Shown: one piece after another, positions 31,901 to 40,362 of the stretch
How positions within the stretch are numbered: the first letter of the stretch is position 1
Layout of the letters: each line of letters opens with the position of its first letter
NCBI RefSeq assembly: GCF_002104995.1
Contig: NW_024468293.1
Location: forward strand, 1 to 63,151
From: Linderina pennispora
Lineage: Eukaryota > Kickxellomycota > Kickxellomycetes > Kickxellales > Kickxellaceae
Reading direction: 5' to 3'
Length of the DNA: 63,151 bases
The notes under the pieces: generated by a model
Seen by the model: only the letters and a program-made list of their open reading frames with translations
The model's database searches: none
What the model was told of the DNA's origin: nothing
Translations under genes and position numbers: made by a program

Positions 31901-33651
31901 TGGCCCAGGCTGCGTTTGGCCAGGCGAATCTGGCGGCCAACAAGGCCTGTGTGAGTATCGCCAAGACTCTGCTTGGTGAATCGGGCTCTCTGGCTGCCGA
32001 GGGCGTGCGTGCCATTGCAGGCTGCGCAAAGCAGTATGCGAAGAAGCTACAGAAATGCGAATTCGCCGAGAAGTGGGCCAAGGTTTCAGCCAAGTGTATC
32101 AAGAAGCAGTCCAAGGCTGTTCTCAAGGGTCTCGCTGGCATCGACAAGGCCGACGATACTGAGATGACAGCTGCGCTCGGCCGGCTTGCGGCGGCACAGA
32201 TAATCAGCGAGTCGGCAACCGGCGAGGCTGCAGACCGGGCTGCACTTGTCGCGGCAACGCTCGATTCGCTGAGCCGCCTGTCGGCAGCCACTACCAGCGA
32301 ATTTGCGCTGGCGCTAGTCTTCTATGCTTGCCATACGTCAGCTGTGTCCAACGCCGACACACTCCGCCTGCTTGCATCCATGACCCACCGGCTCGCCCAC
32401 ACCAAAGACCATCCCCTGTCGCTGATGCAGCAGTCGTTCATTGCGCTAATCTCTGAGGCCGATGGCTTGCTTGCAATCTCGCTGTCTGATGCCGTAGCGC
32501 AGTATGCTGTTGAGCCACTGCTCCGACAGATCAGCTCTGCGGCATTCGAGCAGTCCCTTGTCGCCTTTTTGAAGATTGCACAGCAGCCGCATAGCGGCGC
32601 TGCGGTGCGCAAGGTCCTGGTGGCCTTTATCCGCACGGCCTACAGGCAGTCTGGAAACGAGTCGGTCGAGAAGCGCAAGGCGGTGCAGCGCCGGCTCGGC
32701 AGCATTCTGTCAATCATCAGCAGTGGTGTTGGCTCGGATGCCGCGTCGGTCATTGCGTCGTTGGGTGTGGTCAGCGAGCTTGTGCTGGAGCCGTTCATGC
32801 GCTTCACCATGTTTGACATCAGCGAGTGCCTGGCGTTTGTTTCCTCGGTCGTGTCTGTGCCACTGGTGATGGCCAATACGCAGGCCGAGGACCTGTTCCG
32901 GCTGGTGTGCCGGGTGCTGGGCGGAATCATCCGCCACCACACGAACCAGATTCTGGACGGAATCTCGCTGCTGGTGAGCATTCTGCGGTCGCTCCTGCAT
33001 GCGTTCGTCGCGCCTGTATTGCCGCGGTCGCAGCAGCCGATTGGCGTTGACTCTGCCCTGACGCCGTGGATCATCGCCTATGCGCCATTCCCCGCCGAAA
33101 GCGCCGATTCATATGCCCGCCTGATCTCCGAGTTAGTCCGCGCCCGCCGGTTCTCCAGCGACAGTGGGTCACAGGCCAAGGAGCTTGTGAAGCTAACCCG
33201 TGGCACCAACACCTCTGGTGTGATCTCGACTTTGTCGTCCTTTGCGCCCTACATCCTGGCCGAATACTGCGTGATCCAGGGCGGTGACAGCATGTCGTCC
33301 ATGTCCCGCGGGTCCGATGATTCCGCTCTGCATTCGTTCCAGGGCCTGTGCTGGCAGCCGCTGCCGGTGCTTGGCATAGGCAGTCATGAGAAGAGCCGCG
33401 GAATCATCGCTAACCCGGCGGTTAGGGAGATGCTGGTGCCGGCGTGGCATGCATTATTGGATGTCATGCGGGTTGCTGATAGAGAGTCGCTGCTGAGTGT
33501 TCTGGCGGGTACGTCTAGAGATGCCAAGCACTCAGGAGGCGCCGGCTGGTCGTCGATCTTTGGGCCCGATCGGTATGGTGGAGCGAATGAGGTGCTAAAG
33601 GCATTGTACCAGAGCTATTTGGCATTCTACAAGTACACGGGCGAGGTCTAG
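28996..33651 (+). CDS. URB2: Nucleolar pre-ribosomal protein Urb2/Npa2-like, 1551 aa
   Basis: A very large, fully open helical-repeat protein. The C-terminal end is the best family marker: MLVPAWHALLDVMRVADRES, then GGANEVLKALYQSYLAFYKY, resembling the Urb2/Npa2 terminal domain (FKTLYEDYVKFxKW type). Urb2 takes part in early assembly of the 60S pre-ribosome with Npa1, Dbp6, Nop8 and Rsa3. The rest is HEAT/ARM-like with a basic insertion KESAKSTKRRRTSKG near residue 640 that could be a nuclear localisation signal. The start at 28996 (MSSSLPSIDAVLAQTG) is preferred to an upstream frame at 28753 because the added 81 residues are compositionally odd. Its 4.65 kb without a break shows the sequence is reliable here. 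Confidence 0.65.
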   Translation: MSSSLPSIDAVLAQTGIGSTEDLTRALRGALPLQHRLALAWAIFDDSSKALQRVSSVLVRRNELLADWLFSTMLRELKAKGKDQYRICGDVAAIRLLLGVLERINKTMPGDMKLETRTVLPGPLMPLFAASLAGQLGKEQEAQVEAVADLWQYIVGSTMDGAEALAAQPDQLAQLLKSLTEHCLNTESEKLRGDLLRLMESAAGVLQSVCETTTNARKMFSMFDQGLLVPLLQLVGGLGESSAKQCLLDLLQVSLFHADCMGEFATALQEHAEKGAMGSRSYVKQFFDLVASPECMDALPDLFTRYLRASALVCPETRSMANTTLGLAAVSASPLSMTQEAASSACVQMFTYVYHVCLPRRSEVRGMGATNRLINAYYSDRCFGTANNASIVSRDVFRKQIEMLEAWLAEVVTPILTRPPSDPEMTRLALDAIDIALDAAPDSVQEHSSQIVAAFARVPPAIEDAANNVLEHMVTTFTKARQLDVLVQRIAGTEFYESSDCHNMLVSEPFIKSLNLAVSRSMPFAQAHECLAVLVDVVSQAAKTKESAKSTKRRRTSKGATESSSPNIYQTQVVCVVAANFLLASVSSVNTEHQRGLLREALAKHYAAVSESLADRSELVCEYLVMHYAFMEAASRIDGMERWMEVSMDPGHVSAMLPSDMTGARVRALAMLVVLQAAAHWSVFMSSLSAGIVPGDVAAQIDTEEGSKAVTSMIARIFASAEFGTGNAGQWDRQPHTITEANSGTVQWYLLVDWLELVCQLADQTVIQRITSRIIAEIALPAETNCSKALLSSAAFFEAHEIRSCFVPALAEFVAEQFPKQPNELKSLLVTLAGNIGTKSKCAQTASDIISAASNSRAKRSEESAEVWVELVRSLLRFPDAYWFADKTPALFAVLLAIDQGVACEAATVELRVLCRALLERLIRTSSGLVPLLTQHAAGLVSLWMAEEQTSEELLVASRRLLFVAMGSLAQAAFGQANLAANKACVSIAKTLLGESGSLAAEGVRAIAGCAKQYAKKLQKCEFAEKWAKVSAKCIKKQSKAVLKGLAGIDKADDTEMTAALGRLAAAQIISESATGEAADRAALVAATLDSLSRLSAATTSEFALALVFYACHTSAVSNADTLRLLASMTHRLAHTKDHPLSLMQQSFIALISEADGLLAISLSDAVAQYAVEPLLRQISSAAFEQSLVAFLKIAQQPHSGAAVRKVLVAFIRTAYRQSGNESVEKRKAVQRRLGSILSIISSGVGSDAASVIASLGVVSELVLEPFMRFTMFDISECLAFVSSVVSVPLVMANTQAEDLFRLVCRVLGGIIRHHTNQILDGISLLVSILRSLLHAFVAPVLPRSQQPIGVDSALTPWIIAYAPFPAESADSYARLISELVRARRFSSDSGSQAKELVKLTRGTNTSGVISTLSSFAPYILAEYCVIQGGDSMSSMSRGSDDSALHSFQGLCWQPLPVLGIGSHEKSRGIIANPAVREMLVPAWHALLDVMRVADRESLLSVLAGTSRDAKHSGGAGWSSIFGPDRYGGANEVLKALYQSYLAFYKYTGEV

Positions 33652-33815
33652 AAGCATTTTTCCCAGTGCGCTATTATGATATACATGAGCACGCTGGCTG
33701 AGCGTACACTTTGGTCACTAAAAACGTGCTTGAGGCTACCGCTTGGGCATAAGTGATTGGAATATATTCATTTTGAACTATGCTACATAGACTAGTGTTG
33801 TGGCGATATTCCCGC

Positions 33816-34532
33816 CTACTTCTTGAGGTGGATGTACTTGAAAGAGCCCTTGGGAACAGTCCGCGTGCCGTACTGGTGGCGCTTGTAGTTGTACTCCTCA
33901 ATCGTGACGCTGTTGCCCGAGACCTTGGCCACCCACACCACATGTCCGAACTTGCTGCCGCTGTCCGTCTGACCCACAGCTCCCGGCTTCGGCGTGTTGT
34001 TCACAGTGACGCCGGAGGCACGCGCCGCGTCGTCCCACTGGTTGGCGTTACCCCATGCCTTGCCCTTGTAGCGGTTGTGGAAGTTGATGCCCAGGCGCGA
34101 GTTGATGCGCCAGGCGACGAAGCTGACGCACTGGCACGAGTAGTACCGCCACTTGTCGACGATGTCGCACCTTCCCTTGTACGGGTAGTCGTCCTTCATC
34201 GGGCCCGCGCCGCCAGTGCTCGGCTTGTCGTCGGGCTTTGGCTTGCTGGGCGCAGGACACTTCTTGGCCACATAGCCGTTGCCTGTGTCGACGTAGTAGT
34301 CGCTCACATAGCAGCCGTGCTGCGTCTTGTCCCAGAGCTCGTTGCCGTTGACCTTTGTGCCTGGCGTCTGGCACGAGAGCGTCACTTGAGCTCCCTTCTT
34401 GTATGTGCGCACGACATTGCTGGAGGTTCCCGGACCCGACCGGCAGTTGACCGTGTCGCCCTTGATGGCGTAGCCGGAAACGAGCTGCGAAGAAGTGGCG
34501 AGTAGAAGAGCGGCAATTGCGACGAATTTCAT
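33816..34532 (-). CDS. Secreted SH3b-CHAP peptidoglycan hydrolase
   Basis: 238 residues. Signal peptide MKFVAIAALLLATSSQLVSG. Residues about 21-92 form a bacterial-type SH3b domain (GDTVNCRSGPGTSSNVVRTY). A Lys/Pro/Gly linker follows, then a CHAP amidase/endopeptidase domain (about 118-238). The catalytic Cys is Cys135 in CQCVSFVAW, the His is His197 in FGHVVWV, and the acidic/polar third residue is in IEEYN (about 212-215). CHAP enzymes cut the peptide part of peptidoglycan, which fungi lack, so the target is presumably bacterial cell wall. A TATA box lies at 34611-34618. Head-to-head with an SH3b-lysozyme gene whose SH3b is almost identical. The family is bacterial in origin; transfer into the fungus is inferred. 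Confidence 0.85.
   Translation of the reverse strand: MKFVAIAALLLATSSQLVSGYAIKGDTVNCRSGPGTSSNVVRTYKKGAQVTLSCQTPGTKVNGNELWDKTQHGCYVSDYYVDTGNGYVAKKCPAPSKPKPDDKPSTGGAGPMKDDYPYKGRCDIVDKWRYYSCQCVSFVAWRINSRLGINFHNRYKGKAWGNANQWDDAARASGVTVNNTPKPGAVGQTDSGSKFGHVVWVAKVSGNSVTIEEYNYKRHQYGTRTVPKGSFKYIHLKK
34259..34532 (-). repeat. Inverted repeat arm A (SH3b exon of CHAP gene)
   Basis: Inverted copy of 35472-35744. By eye, about six mismatches over roughly 273 bases, most at synonymous positions or the second codon. Identity starts at the ATG and ends at the domain boundary. Confidence 0.85.
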
Positions 34533-34610
34533 TTTTAAGAGCATAGGATATTGTTTTCTTTGGTTGCGATATGGTTTGAATAGAGAGGGCCGAGCAAGAT
34601 ACCTGGTGTG

Positions 34611-34618
34611 TTTATATA
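34611..34618 (-). promoter_or_regulatory. TATA box for the SH3b-CHAP gene
   Basis: Minus-strand TATATAAA, 79 bases upstream of the ATG at 34532. Confidence 0.5.
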
Positions 34619-35378
34619 CAAATTTCCAGCCTATACTTGAACCTATTTTTAGTGGAATTCTTGATAGCAGTGATAGTTTGTTTGGCAACCAAGCACACAT
34701 AACGTAGCTATTGTCGTTGATATGCAGCACTGCAGTTCAGTCCGTTCTGATGACTTTCACGACCACTATCTCTTGAGCTAATAGTTAGTTTGAAGGTTCG
34801 TACAGCTATTTGCAGATCCTGTAGTATTTTCCAGAACATCTATTTTTGGCGGATACGCAAAACACGTACCAGACTTGCTGTTTAAAACATAACATCAGGG
34901 CAAAGCTTCTCACGACATTGAAAACCTCAGCTGGCTCCAATTTTTATTTTTAGGTCGTGCAAACCAACATACCGGCGCATGATTACATGCCACTCAACAT
35001 ACCATCCCCACTATGTCAAAATGTAATAGCTGAATCTATTTTTAGGTGTCATATATCTGCATAACCATGCACGCTTACATGAGATCTTCTTGGAATTTCC
35101 AGAATATTGGTCTTGCTTGTCGGTTTATTTATAGACGCCTGCCCAAACAGATTCCTGGATGGTGGTACGGCTTCGTAAGCCAACTATCGAAATTTTCTAG
35201 ACTAATGCGTATTTTCAGCAGAACATGTGGTGCGTCGATGTCTGCGTGGTGGTAGCTACACCCTTCAGCAAACAAACTGGACAAAATGTAAACAACATAT
35301 AGCCGTGCTAAACTTAGCAGCGGTACAAGTTGTACAAGTTACCGTATATGTTAAGACAATGTCAAATCATCGTCGATG

Positions 35379-35386
35379 TATAAAAG
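35379..35386 (+). promoter_or_regulatory. TATA box for the SH3b-lysozyme gene
   Basis: TATAAAAG, 86 bases before the ATG at 35472. It suggests the gene retains an active core promoter despite its internal stop codons. Confidence 0.5.
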
Positions 35387-35471
35387 ATTGTGTTGCTGTT
35401 CATTTCCATCAAAAACAGGAAATTCACTACTCTTCACACTAACAAACAACAAAAGCATAGTTTGAAAAAGA

Positions 35472-35744
35472 ATGAGGTTCGTCGCAATTGCCGCTCTTCT
35501 ACTCGCCACTTCTTCGCAGCTCGTTTCCGGCTACACCATCAAGGGTGACACGGTCAACTGCCGGTCGGGTCCGGGAACCTCCAGCAATGTCGTGCGCACA
35601 TACAAGAAGGGAGCTCAAGTGACGCTCTCGTGCCAGACGCCAGGCACAAAGGTCAACGGCAACGAGCTCTGGGACAAGACGCAGCACGGCTGCTACGTGA
35701 GCGACTACTACGTCGACACAGGCAACGGCTATGTGGCCAAGAAG
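35472..35744 (+). repeat. Inverted repeat arm B (SH3b exon of lysozyme gene)
   Basis: Partner of 34259-34532; encodes the signal peptide and the SH3b domain. Silent sites match as well as amino acids, which indicates recent duplication or gene conversion. Confidence 0.85.
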
Positions 35745-36281
35745 TGCCCCAAGGGAACCGGTGGCAAGCCTGGTGGTTCCTCGGGCGGGTACTGCTAGAG
35801 CGTCAACGCCGCCTCGCTCAACCTGATCAAGGAGTTCGAGGGTTTCGTCAAGAGCCCGGCTCCAGATCCCATTGGTCTGCCCACCGTCGGCTGCGGCCAC
35901 CTGTGCCAGTCCAAGGGCTGCAAAGAAGTCAAATACAAGTTCCCGCTGAGCAAGTCCACCGCCGAAGCCCTGCTCAAGGACGACCTTCCTAAATACACGT
36001 GCCTGGGCAAGTACCTGAACGGCAAGGTCAAGCTCAACCAGAACCAGTGGGGTGCGCTGGTGTCGTGGGTGTTCAACATGGGCTGTGGCGCAGCCCAGTC
36101 TTCGTCGCTGGTCAAGCGCCTGAATGCCGGTGAGAACCCAGGCAAGGTCATTGCTGCTGAGCTGCCCTAGTGGAAGCATGCTAGTGGCCGTGCTCTGCCT
36201 GGTCTTGAGCGTCGCCGTAAGGCTGAGGTCAAGCTTGCCCAGGCGCCTTCGAACAAGCAGGCTTTCCCCAAATGCGATTAA
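35472..36281 (+). pseudogene. Secreted SH3b-GH24 lysozyme with two in-frame TAG codons
   Basis: One continuous frame of 270 codons broken only by TAG at codon 109 (35796-35798) and codon 233 (36168-36170); the final stop is TAA at 36279-36281. Residues 1-20 are a signal peptide and about 21-92 an SH3b domain nearly identical to that of the divergent CHAP gene. The second half is a phage-type GH24 lysozyme: KEFEGF with catalytic Glu123, then PDPIGLPTVGCGH carrying the Asp/Thr pair, QWGALVSWVFNMGCGAAQSS, and the hallmark WKHASGRALPGLERRRKAE after the second TAG. The first TAG falls exactly between the domains, so normal termination gives a secreted 108-aa SH3b protein. Possible explanations are a young pseudogene, stop readthrough, or sequence errors. 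UAG is a normal stop elsewhere in the window. Confidence 0.8.
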
Positions 36282-36724
36282 GCAAAAAAATCGTATGTAA
36301 AATATGCTTGGTGTTTTCAATGAAACGCTGGTTTTAAATAAAGGAAAGGAAAGGATTGAGCGCGCCGCTGTTGTCGTTATATATATCCTCGGCTGCTGCT
36401 GTAGCATGTAGCTGCGGCTGCACTCTCGGTAGTATTTGCCTGGGCGATGATGGGCTCAGCTGTCTACGTTCATGTACCTGGAGGTCACAACCTGTATAAG
36501 ATCCTCGTTGGCTACAGGGCTTGGTCGCTCTGAACTGACTTGCAGGTATTAGTCGACAGCGGGCAGCTCGACAGCACAAAAAGAGGGCCCTTGTAATATT
36601 GGGCACTGGACACAAGTCGTGGCCCGTTATTTCTGCCTACTGTCACAAATGCTTAAATGTTGGCGGGGTCATGGTTAATGTACCTCTTTTGTGGGTAAAC
36701 AGGATCAATACGAGTAGATAGAAA
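36282..36724. other. Convergent 3' region between lysozyme and catalase
   Basis: About 440 bases between two convergent genes. An A-rich segment with AAATAAAGG near 36337-36345 could serve as a polyadenylation signal for the lysozyme gene. No gene seen. Confidence 0.4.
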
Positions 36725-38212
36725 CTAGATGTCTGAGCCCAGCCTCTTGAGGGCAGCCTCGACGCGCGCACCGTAGTCATTGTCGATGCGGTAGAGGTGA
36801 GTCAGGGTCCGCTTCTGGATGACTGCCGGCGTCGGCGCAAGGGTTCCAGCGAGATTGTTGATCAGGTCAGTCCGCTCGCTCTCACTCAGCAGGTTGTATA
36901 GCGCCCTGGGCTGCTCAAAGTCGGCATCCGTCAGCTGGTACTGGTGGCGCGCAACATTGCCCGACACCGCGGAGTTGCTGGCAATCTCGACAGCGCCGGC
37001 GCTCTGCGAGGGTCCGCCGAACGAGTTGGGCTCGTAGTTCGGGGCGCTGCCGAAATTGTAGAAGGCCATGGGGCCGTCGCGCTGGTGGTGGTTCACATGG
37101 TTCTTTGGGCGGTTGATCGGCAGCTGCAGGTAGTTGGCGCCCAGGCGATGGCGGTGGGTGTCTGGGTAGCTGAACAGACGGCCCTGCAGCATGCGGTCGG
37201 GCGTGGGTGCAATTCCGGGGACCATGTGCGACGGCGAGAAGGCGGCCTGCTCGACCTCGGCAAAGTAGTTCTCGGGGTTGCGGTTCAGCACCATGCGGCC
37301 GACCTCCTGCAGCGGGAAGTCCTTCTGGCTGATGATCTTGGTGACATCAAACACGTCGTACTTGTAGTTGTGGGCCTCCTCCTCGGTCAGCACCTGGAGG
37401 TAGACGGTCCACGACGGGTGGTCACCCTTCTCGATGGCGCTGAACAGGTCCTCGGTAGCATAGTCGGGGTTGGTGCCGGCCAGCTTCTCAGCCTCGGCTG
37501 CCGACAGATTCTTGACGCCCTGGTCGGTGCGGAAGTGCCACTTGACGTAGTGGGAAGAGCCGTCCTCAGCGACCAGCCGCAGGGTGTGGCTCGAGTAGCC
37601 GTGCATGTGGCGGAAGCCGTCGGGTGTGCCGCGGTTGGACATCAGGATGGTGACCTGATGCAGCGACTCGGGCACCAGCGACCAAAAGTCCCACATCATG
37701 GTGGGGCTCTTCAGATGGGTCTGCGGGTCGCGCTTCTGGGTGTGGATGAAGTCGGGGAACTTGAGCGGGTCGCGGATGAAGAAGATTGGGGTGTTGTTGC
37801 CGACCATGTCCCAGTTGCCCTCCTCGGTGTAGAACTTGACGGCAAAGCCGCGGGGATCGCGCGCAGTGTCGGCCGAGCCCAGCTCGCCACCGACAGTCGA
37901 GAAGCGGGTGAAGACTGGCGTGCGCTTGCCGACCCCGCTCAGGAACTTGGCACAGGTCAGATGCGAGAGGTCCTTGGTCAGCTCGAAGTACCCGTGGGCA
38001 CCCGCGCCCTTGGCGTGCACAACGCGCTCGGGGATGCGCTCGCGGTCAAAGTGCGCAAGCTTGTCAATCAGATGGAAGTCCTGCAGCAGCGCCGGCCCGT
38101 AGAAGCCGGCGGTCTGAGTAGTCTGGTTGTTGGTGACGGGGTTGCCGTTGCCCGTGGTAAGCGTGCCGCGGTCCTCCCCCAGGGTGGTGTTGGTTGTTGT
38201 GGTGTTGACCAT
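36725..38212 (-). CDS. Heme catalase, small-subunit (clade 3) type
   Basis: 495 residues, fully open. Breaks down hydrogen peroxide. The active-site motif is [15 protein letters not shown] with His66. Asn139 is in [11 protein letters not shown]. The proximal heme ligand Tyr349 is in [15 protein letters not shown]. Length and lack of a C-terminal flavodoxin-like domain fit the small clade 3 enzymes. The last residues, KRLGSDI, are not a peroxisomal SKL-type signal and no signal peptide is present, so it is probably cytosolic. Codon use is strongly biased, consistent with high expression, which also creates a long accidental open frame on the opposite strand. TATAAA on the minus strand at 38314-38319 lies about 100 bases upstream. 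Confidence 0.95.
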   Translation of the reverse strand: MVNTTTTNTTLGEDRGTLTTGNGNPVTNNQTTQTAGFYGPALLQDFHLIDKLAHFDRERIPERVVHAKGAGAHGYFELTKDLSHLTCAKFLSGVGKRTPVFTRFSTVGGELGSADTARDPRGFAVKFYTEEGNWDMVGNNTPIFFIRDPLKFPDFIHTQKRDPQTHLKSPTMMWDFWSLVPESLHQVTILMSNRGTPDGFRHMHGYSSHTLRLVAEDGSSHYVKWHFRTDQGVKNLSAAEAEKLAGTNPDYATEDLFSAIEKGDHPSWTVYLQVLTEEEAHNYKYDVFDVTKIISQKDFPLQEVGRMVLNRNPENYFAEVEQAAFSPSHMVPGIAPTPDRMLQGRLFSYPDTHRHRLGANYLQLPINRPKNHVNHHQRDGPMAFYNFGSAPNYEPNSFGGPSQSAGAVEIASNSAVSGNVARHQYQLTDADFEQPRALYNLLSESERTDLINNLAGTLAPTPAVIQKRTLTHLYRIDNDYGARVEAALKRLGSDI

Positions 38213-39335
38213 GGCAATGGGATGGAGATTGAGATAGTGGAGAGACTGGAGATAATCTTTTATTCACGAAAGACAGGTTTGGAGGAAAATACAATGGCGG
38301 CTCGGCGCTGCTGTTTATATGTGCTCGTGTGGGCAGAATGGCCCCCCTTCCCCCCGCCAGAAATTTTTGCGAACACCGAGGCGCACATGGCCGGCTGTTT
38401 CTGTTACTATTTCGGCATCTAAGGCCAGGCATGCTCTGGATGAGGGCTCTACGTGAAGACAGCTGCAAAAAGAGTGATGCAACGGGCTGCAGCGCCCCTG
38501 CACGGCCACATTTGTGCTTGCTACTCCGTCCTGCGCGTGACCATTAGTAATGCCCACGGGCAAATAAGTTCGCACTTACTGCTGCTAGACGAGTACTCGC
38601 TGTACATGTACCGGATGCTTTGCCAGTCAGAACACAGAGGTCCACAAGTCATTTGTAATCTGGATCGGTTTTGCGGACAATTATATTGGTAGTTACGTCA
38701 CTTGCTCTGCGTTCCAACATTGCAGTGTAACACCGGTGCCATATATTGGGGAGGCGGGGCTCTCGGGAACTTTTCTGCTTACAATTGCACAGCTAAGCCA
38801 TGCTTTCCACGGCACTGCTCGCCCCATGTATAACACCGGAGAGCCCGCCGAAAAGCCAAGGGTCTACGATAATGACACAAAGGTATGCAAGCTACCCTGG
38901 AGAAAAGACATAGATGTACAAACCACTTTACCTGATCTAGATCGATTGCCTTCAGCCCCCTAGCCATCCCGCCATTTCCCTCACCCCGAGCCGAGACGCC
39001 TGTATTTTGCACCTTGACTAGCCACGGATCTGTCTAGAACGGAATACTCCCTGCGGCCTCAAACACATCCTACATTCCACGTGTTGAACAGCAACATAGC
39101 TACTCTCTGGTGGCAGGATCAAATTACGCGTATAGAACACAGCAAAGGGATACGCAAAAGCTCGTCTGGATAGCGCTGTGTAGGTCTGTCTGCAAGCGAA
39201 TCTTCACTGCTAAAAAACTGATATCGTACATCAGTATCGTAATTTATTCGAATTGGACAACATCAGAGTGGACGGTGCATGCATATGAACCAGGCACATC
39301 AATTGCCTTAGCGTGGTTTGGATGAATTTTGTACA
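38213..39335. other. Intergenic region of about 1.1 kb
   Basis: Holds the catalase promoter and the 3' region of the minus-strand kinase gene. No open frame in it has recognisable features. Confidence 0.4.
38314..38319 (-). promoter_or_regulatory. TATA box for catalase
   Basis: Minus-strand TATAAA about 100 bases before the catalase ATG. Confidence 0.4.
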
Positions 39336-40217
39336 TTAATGGTATTGCAGTAGCTCGCCTTCTTGCGCCATGTCTGCTTCCCCTTGCATTGCCTGCTCTT
39401 CTGTCTCCATCGACAACAAGAACGGATGCCGCCGCAGCTCGTGCCACAGCATCCTCTTTGCCGGGTCCCGCTGCAGCAACCCCTCAAGAAACTCCTTCAG
39501 CTGTGCCGGGATCCGCTTCGGCCAAACAATGTCCTCCTCCATGATGTTTTGCTTCAGGTCAGCCAGGCTGGTGGTCCGGAACGGCGTCTTTCCCACAAAC
39601 AGCTCATACAGCACAACTCCGAGCGACCACAAATCCGCCTTGTTCGTATACCGCTCCCTGCGCAGCATCTCCGGCGCCATATATAGAGGCGTCCCCTTGA
39701 GCGTGTGCACGTATATGGGCTTGCCGTCCCGCGTCAGCTGCGTCGCCAGCCCGAGATCGCATAGCTTGACCCGGCCATCGCACCCGATCAGCGCGTTCTG
39801 CGGCTTAATGTCATGGTGCACCACCCCCAGCGTGTGCAGGTACTTTAGCGCTGCTACAAGCTGCAGCCCGATCTCCCGCACCTCCTCCATCTTCAGGAAC
39901 CCTCCCTTGCGCTTCAAGTACACCGACAGGTCACACTTGCAGTACTCCAGCACGATATAGATATCTGTGTCCGTCTCAAAGTATTCGATTAGGCGGATGA
40001 TGTGCGGGTGGTTCAGGTGCTGCAGCAGGCGCATCTCCTCGCGATATGTCTCGATGTCGAGTCGCTTGCGGTTCACCTTGCTGATGATTTTTAGAGCCAC
40101 CACCAGTCCTCGGCTGCGGTGCACTGCCTTGTACACCTTTCCGTACTGGCCTTCGCCCACCAGCTGTATCAGAATGTACTTGTCAATGAGCTGCTGTGTC
40201 TCTGCAGTTGTTGCCAT
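39336..40217 (-). CDS. Ser/Thr kinase of the Fused/STK36 group
   Basis: 293 residues, almost only a kinase domain. The Gly loop is LVGEGQYGKVYKA, the ATP lysine is in VVALKIISK, the catalytic loop reads VVHHDIKPQNAL (HHD instead of HRD) and the Mg loop is CDLGLATQL (DLG instead of DFG). The segments VHTLKGTPLYMAPEMLR and TSLADLKQNIMEEDIVWPKR resemble animal and protist Fused (STK36), including the FLEGLLQRDPAKRMLWHELR end. Fused acts in cilium assembly and Hedgehog signalling in animals; its role in fungi is unknown. It could alternatively be a diverged ULK/Nek-type kinase. The start at 40217 (MATTAETQQLIDKY) sits 14 residues before the kinase domain; the longer frame is unlikely. Confidence 0.6.
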   Translation of the reverse strand: MATTAETQQLIDKYILIQLVGEGQYGKVYKAVHRSRGLVVALKIISKVNRKRLDIETYREEMRLLQHLNHPHIIRLIEYFETDTDIYIVLEYCKCDLSVYLKRKGGFLKMEEVREIGLQLVAALKYLHTLGVVHHDIKPQNALIGCDGRVKLCDLGLATQLTRDGKPIYVHTLKGTPLYMAPEMLRRERYTNKADLWSLGVVLYELFVGKTPFRTTSLADLKQNIMEEDIVWPKRIPAQLKEFLEGLLQRDPAKRMLWHELRRHPFLLSMETEEQAMQGEADMAQEGELLQYH

Positions 40218-40362
40218 TGTCCGAATAAGCTGAAATGAGGTTAGTAGACTAGAAATTCGTGAAAGCTGAGCAAGTAGCGACGCAAAAGTTTGCCATTGTG
40301 AGACCTTCAGGGAGGTGCTAACAAAAGATATTATGAGACTACCTAGCTGAGCCGAGTCGCGA

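Larger units (their letters stand above)
34533..35471. promoter_or_regulatory. 940-bp divergent region between the two peptidoglycan hydrolases
   Basis: AT-rich and without a supported gene. It holds two oppositely oriented TATA boxes (34611-34618 minus, 35379-35386 plus). The 98% identity between the flanking genes begins at their start codons, so the upstream sequences are not duplicates of one another. Confidence 0.5.

Noticed and set aside
35796-36170. Reassignment of UAG to an amino acid
   Set aside because: UAG is the final stop in p44, Urb2, I78 and others at family-consistent ends, so the code is standard.
35499-36407. 302-codon open frame on the minus strand opposite the lysozyme
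   Set aside because: Leu/Arg/Val-rich composition typical of antisense frames; the plus strand has SH3b and GH24 motifs.
36944-38422. 492-codon open frame on the plus strand opposite catalase
   Set aside because: Exact antisense of a clear catalase; arises from its strong codon bias and has no domain of its own.
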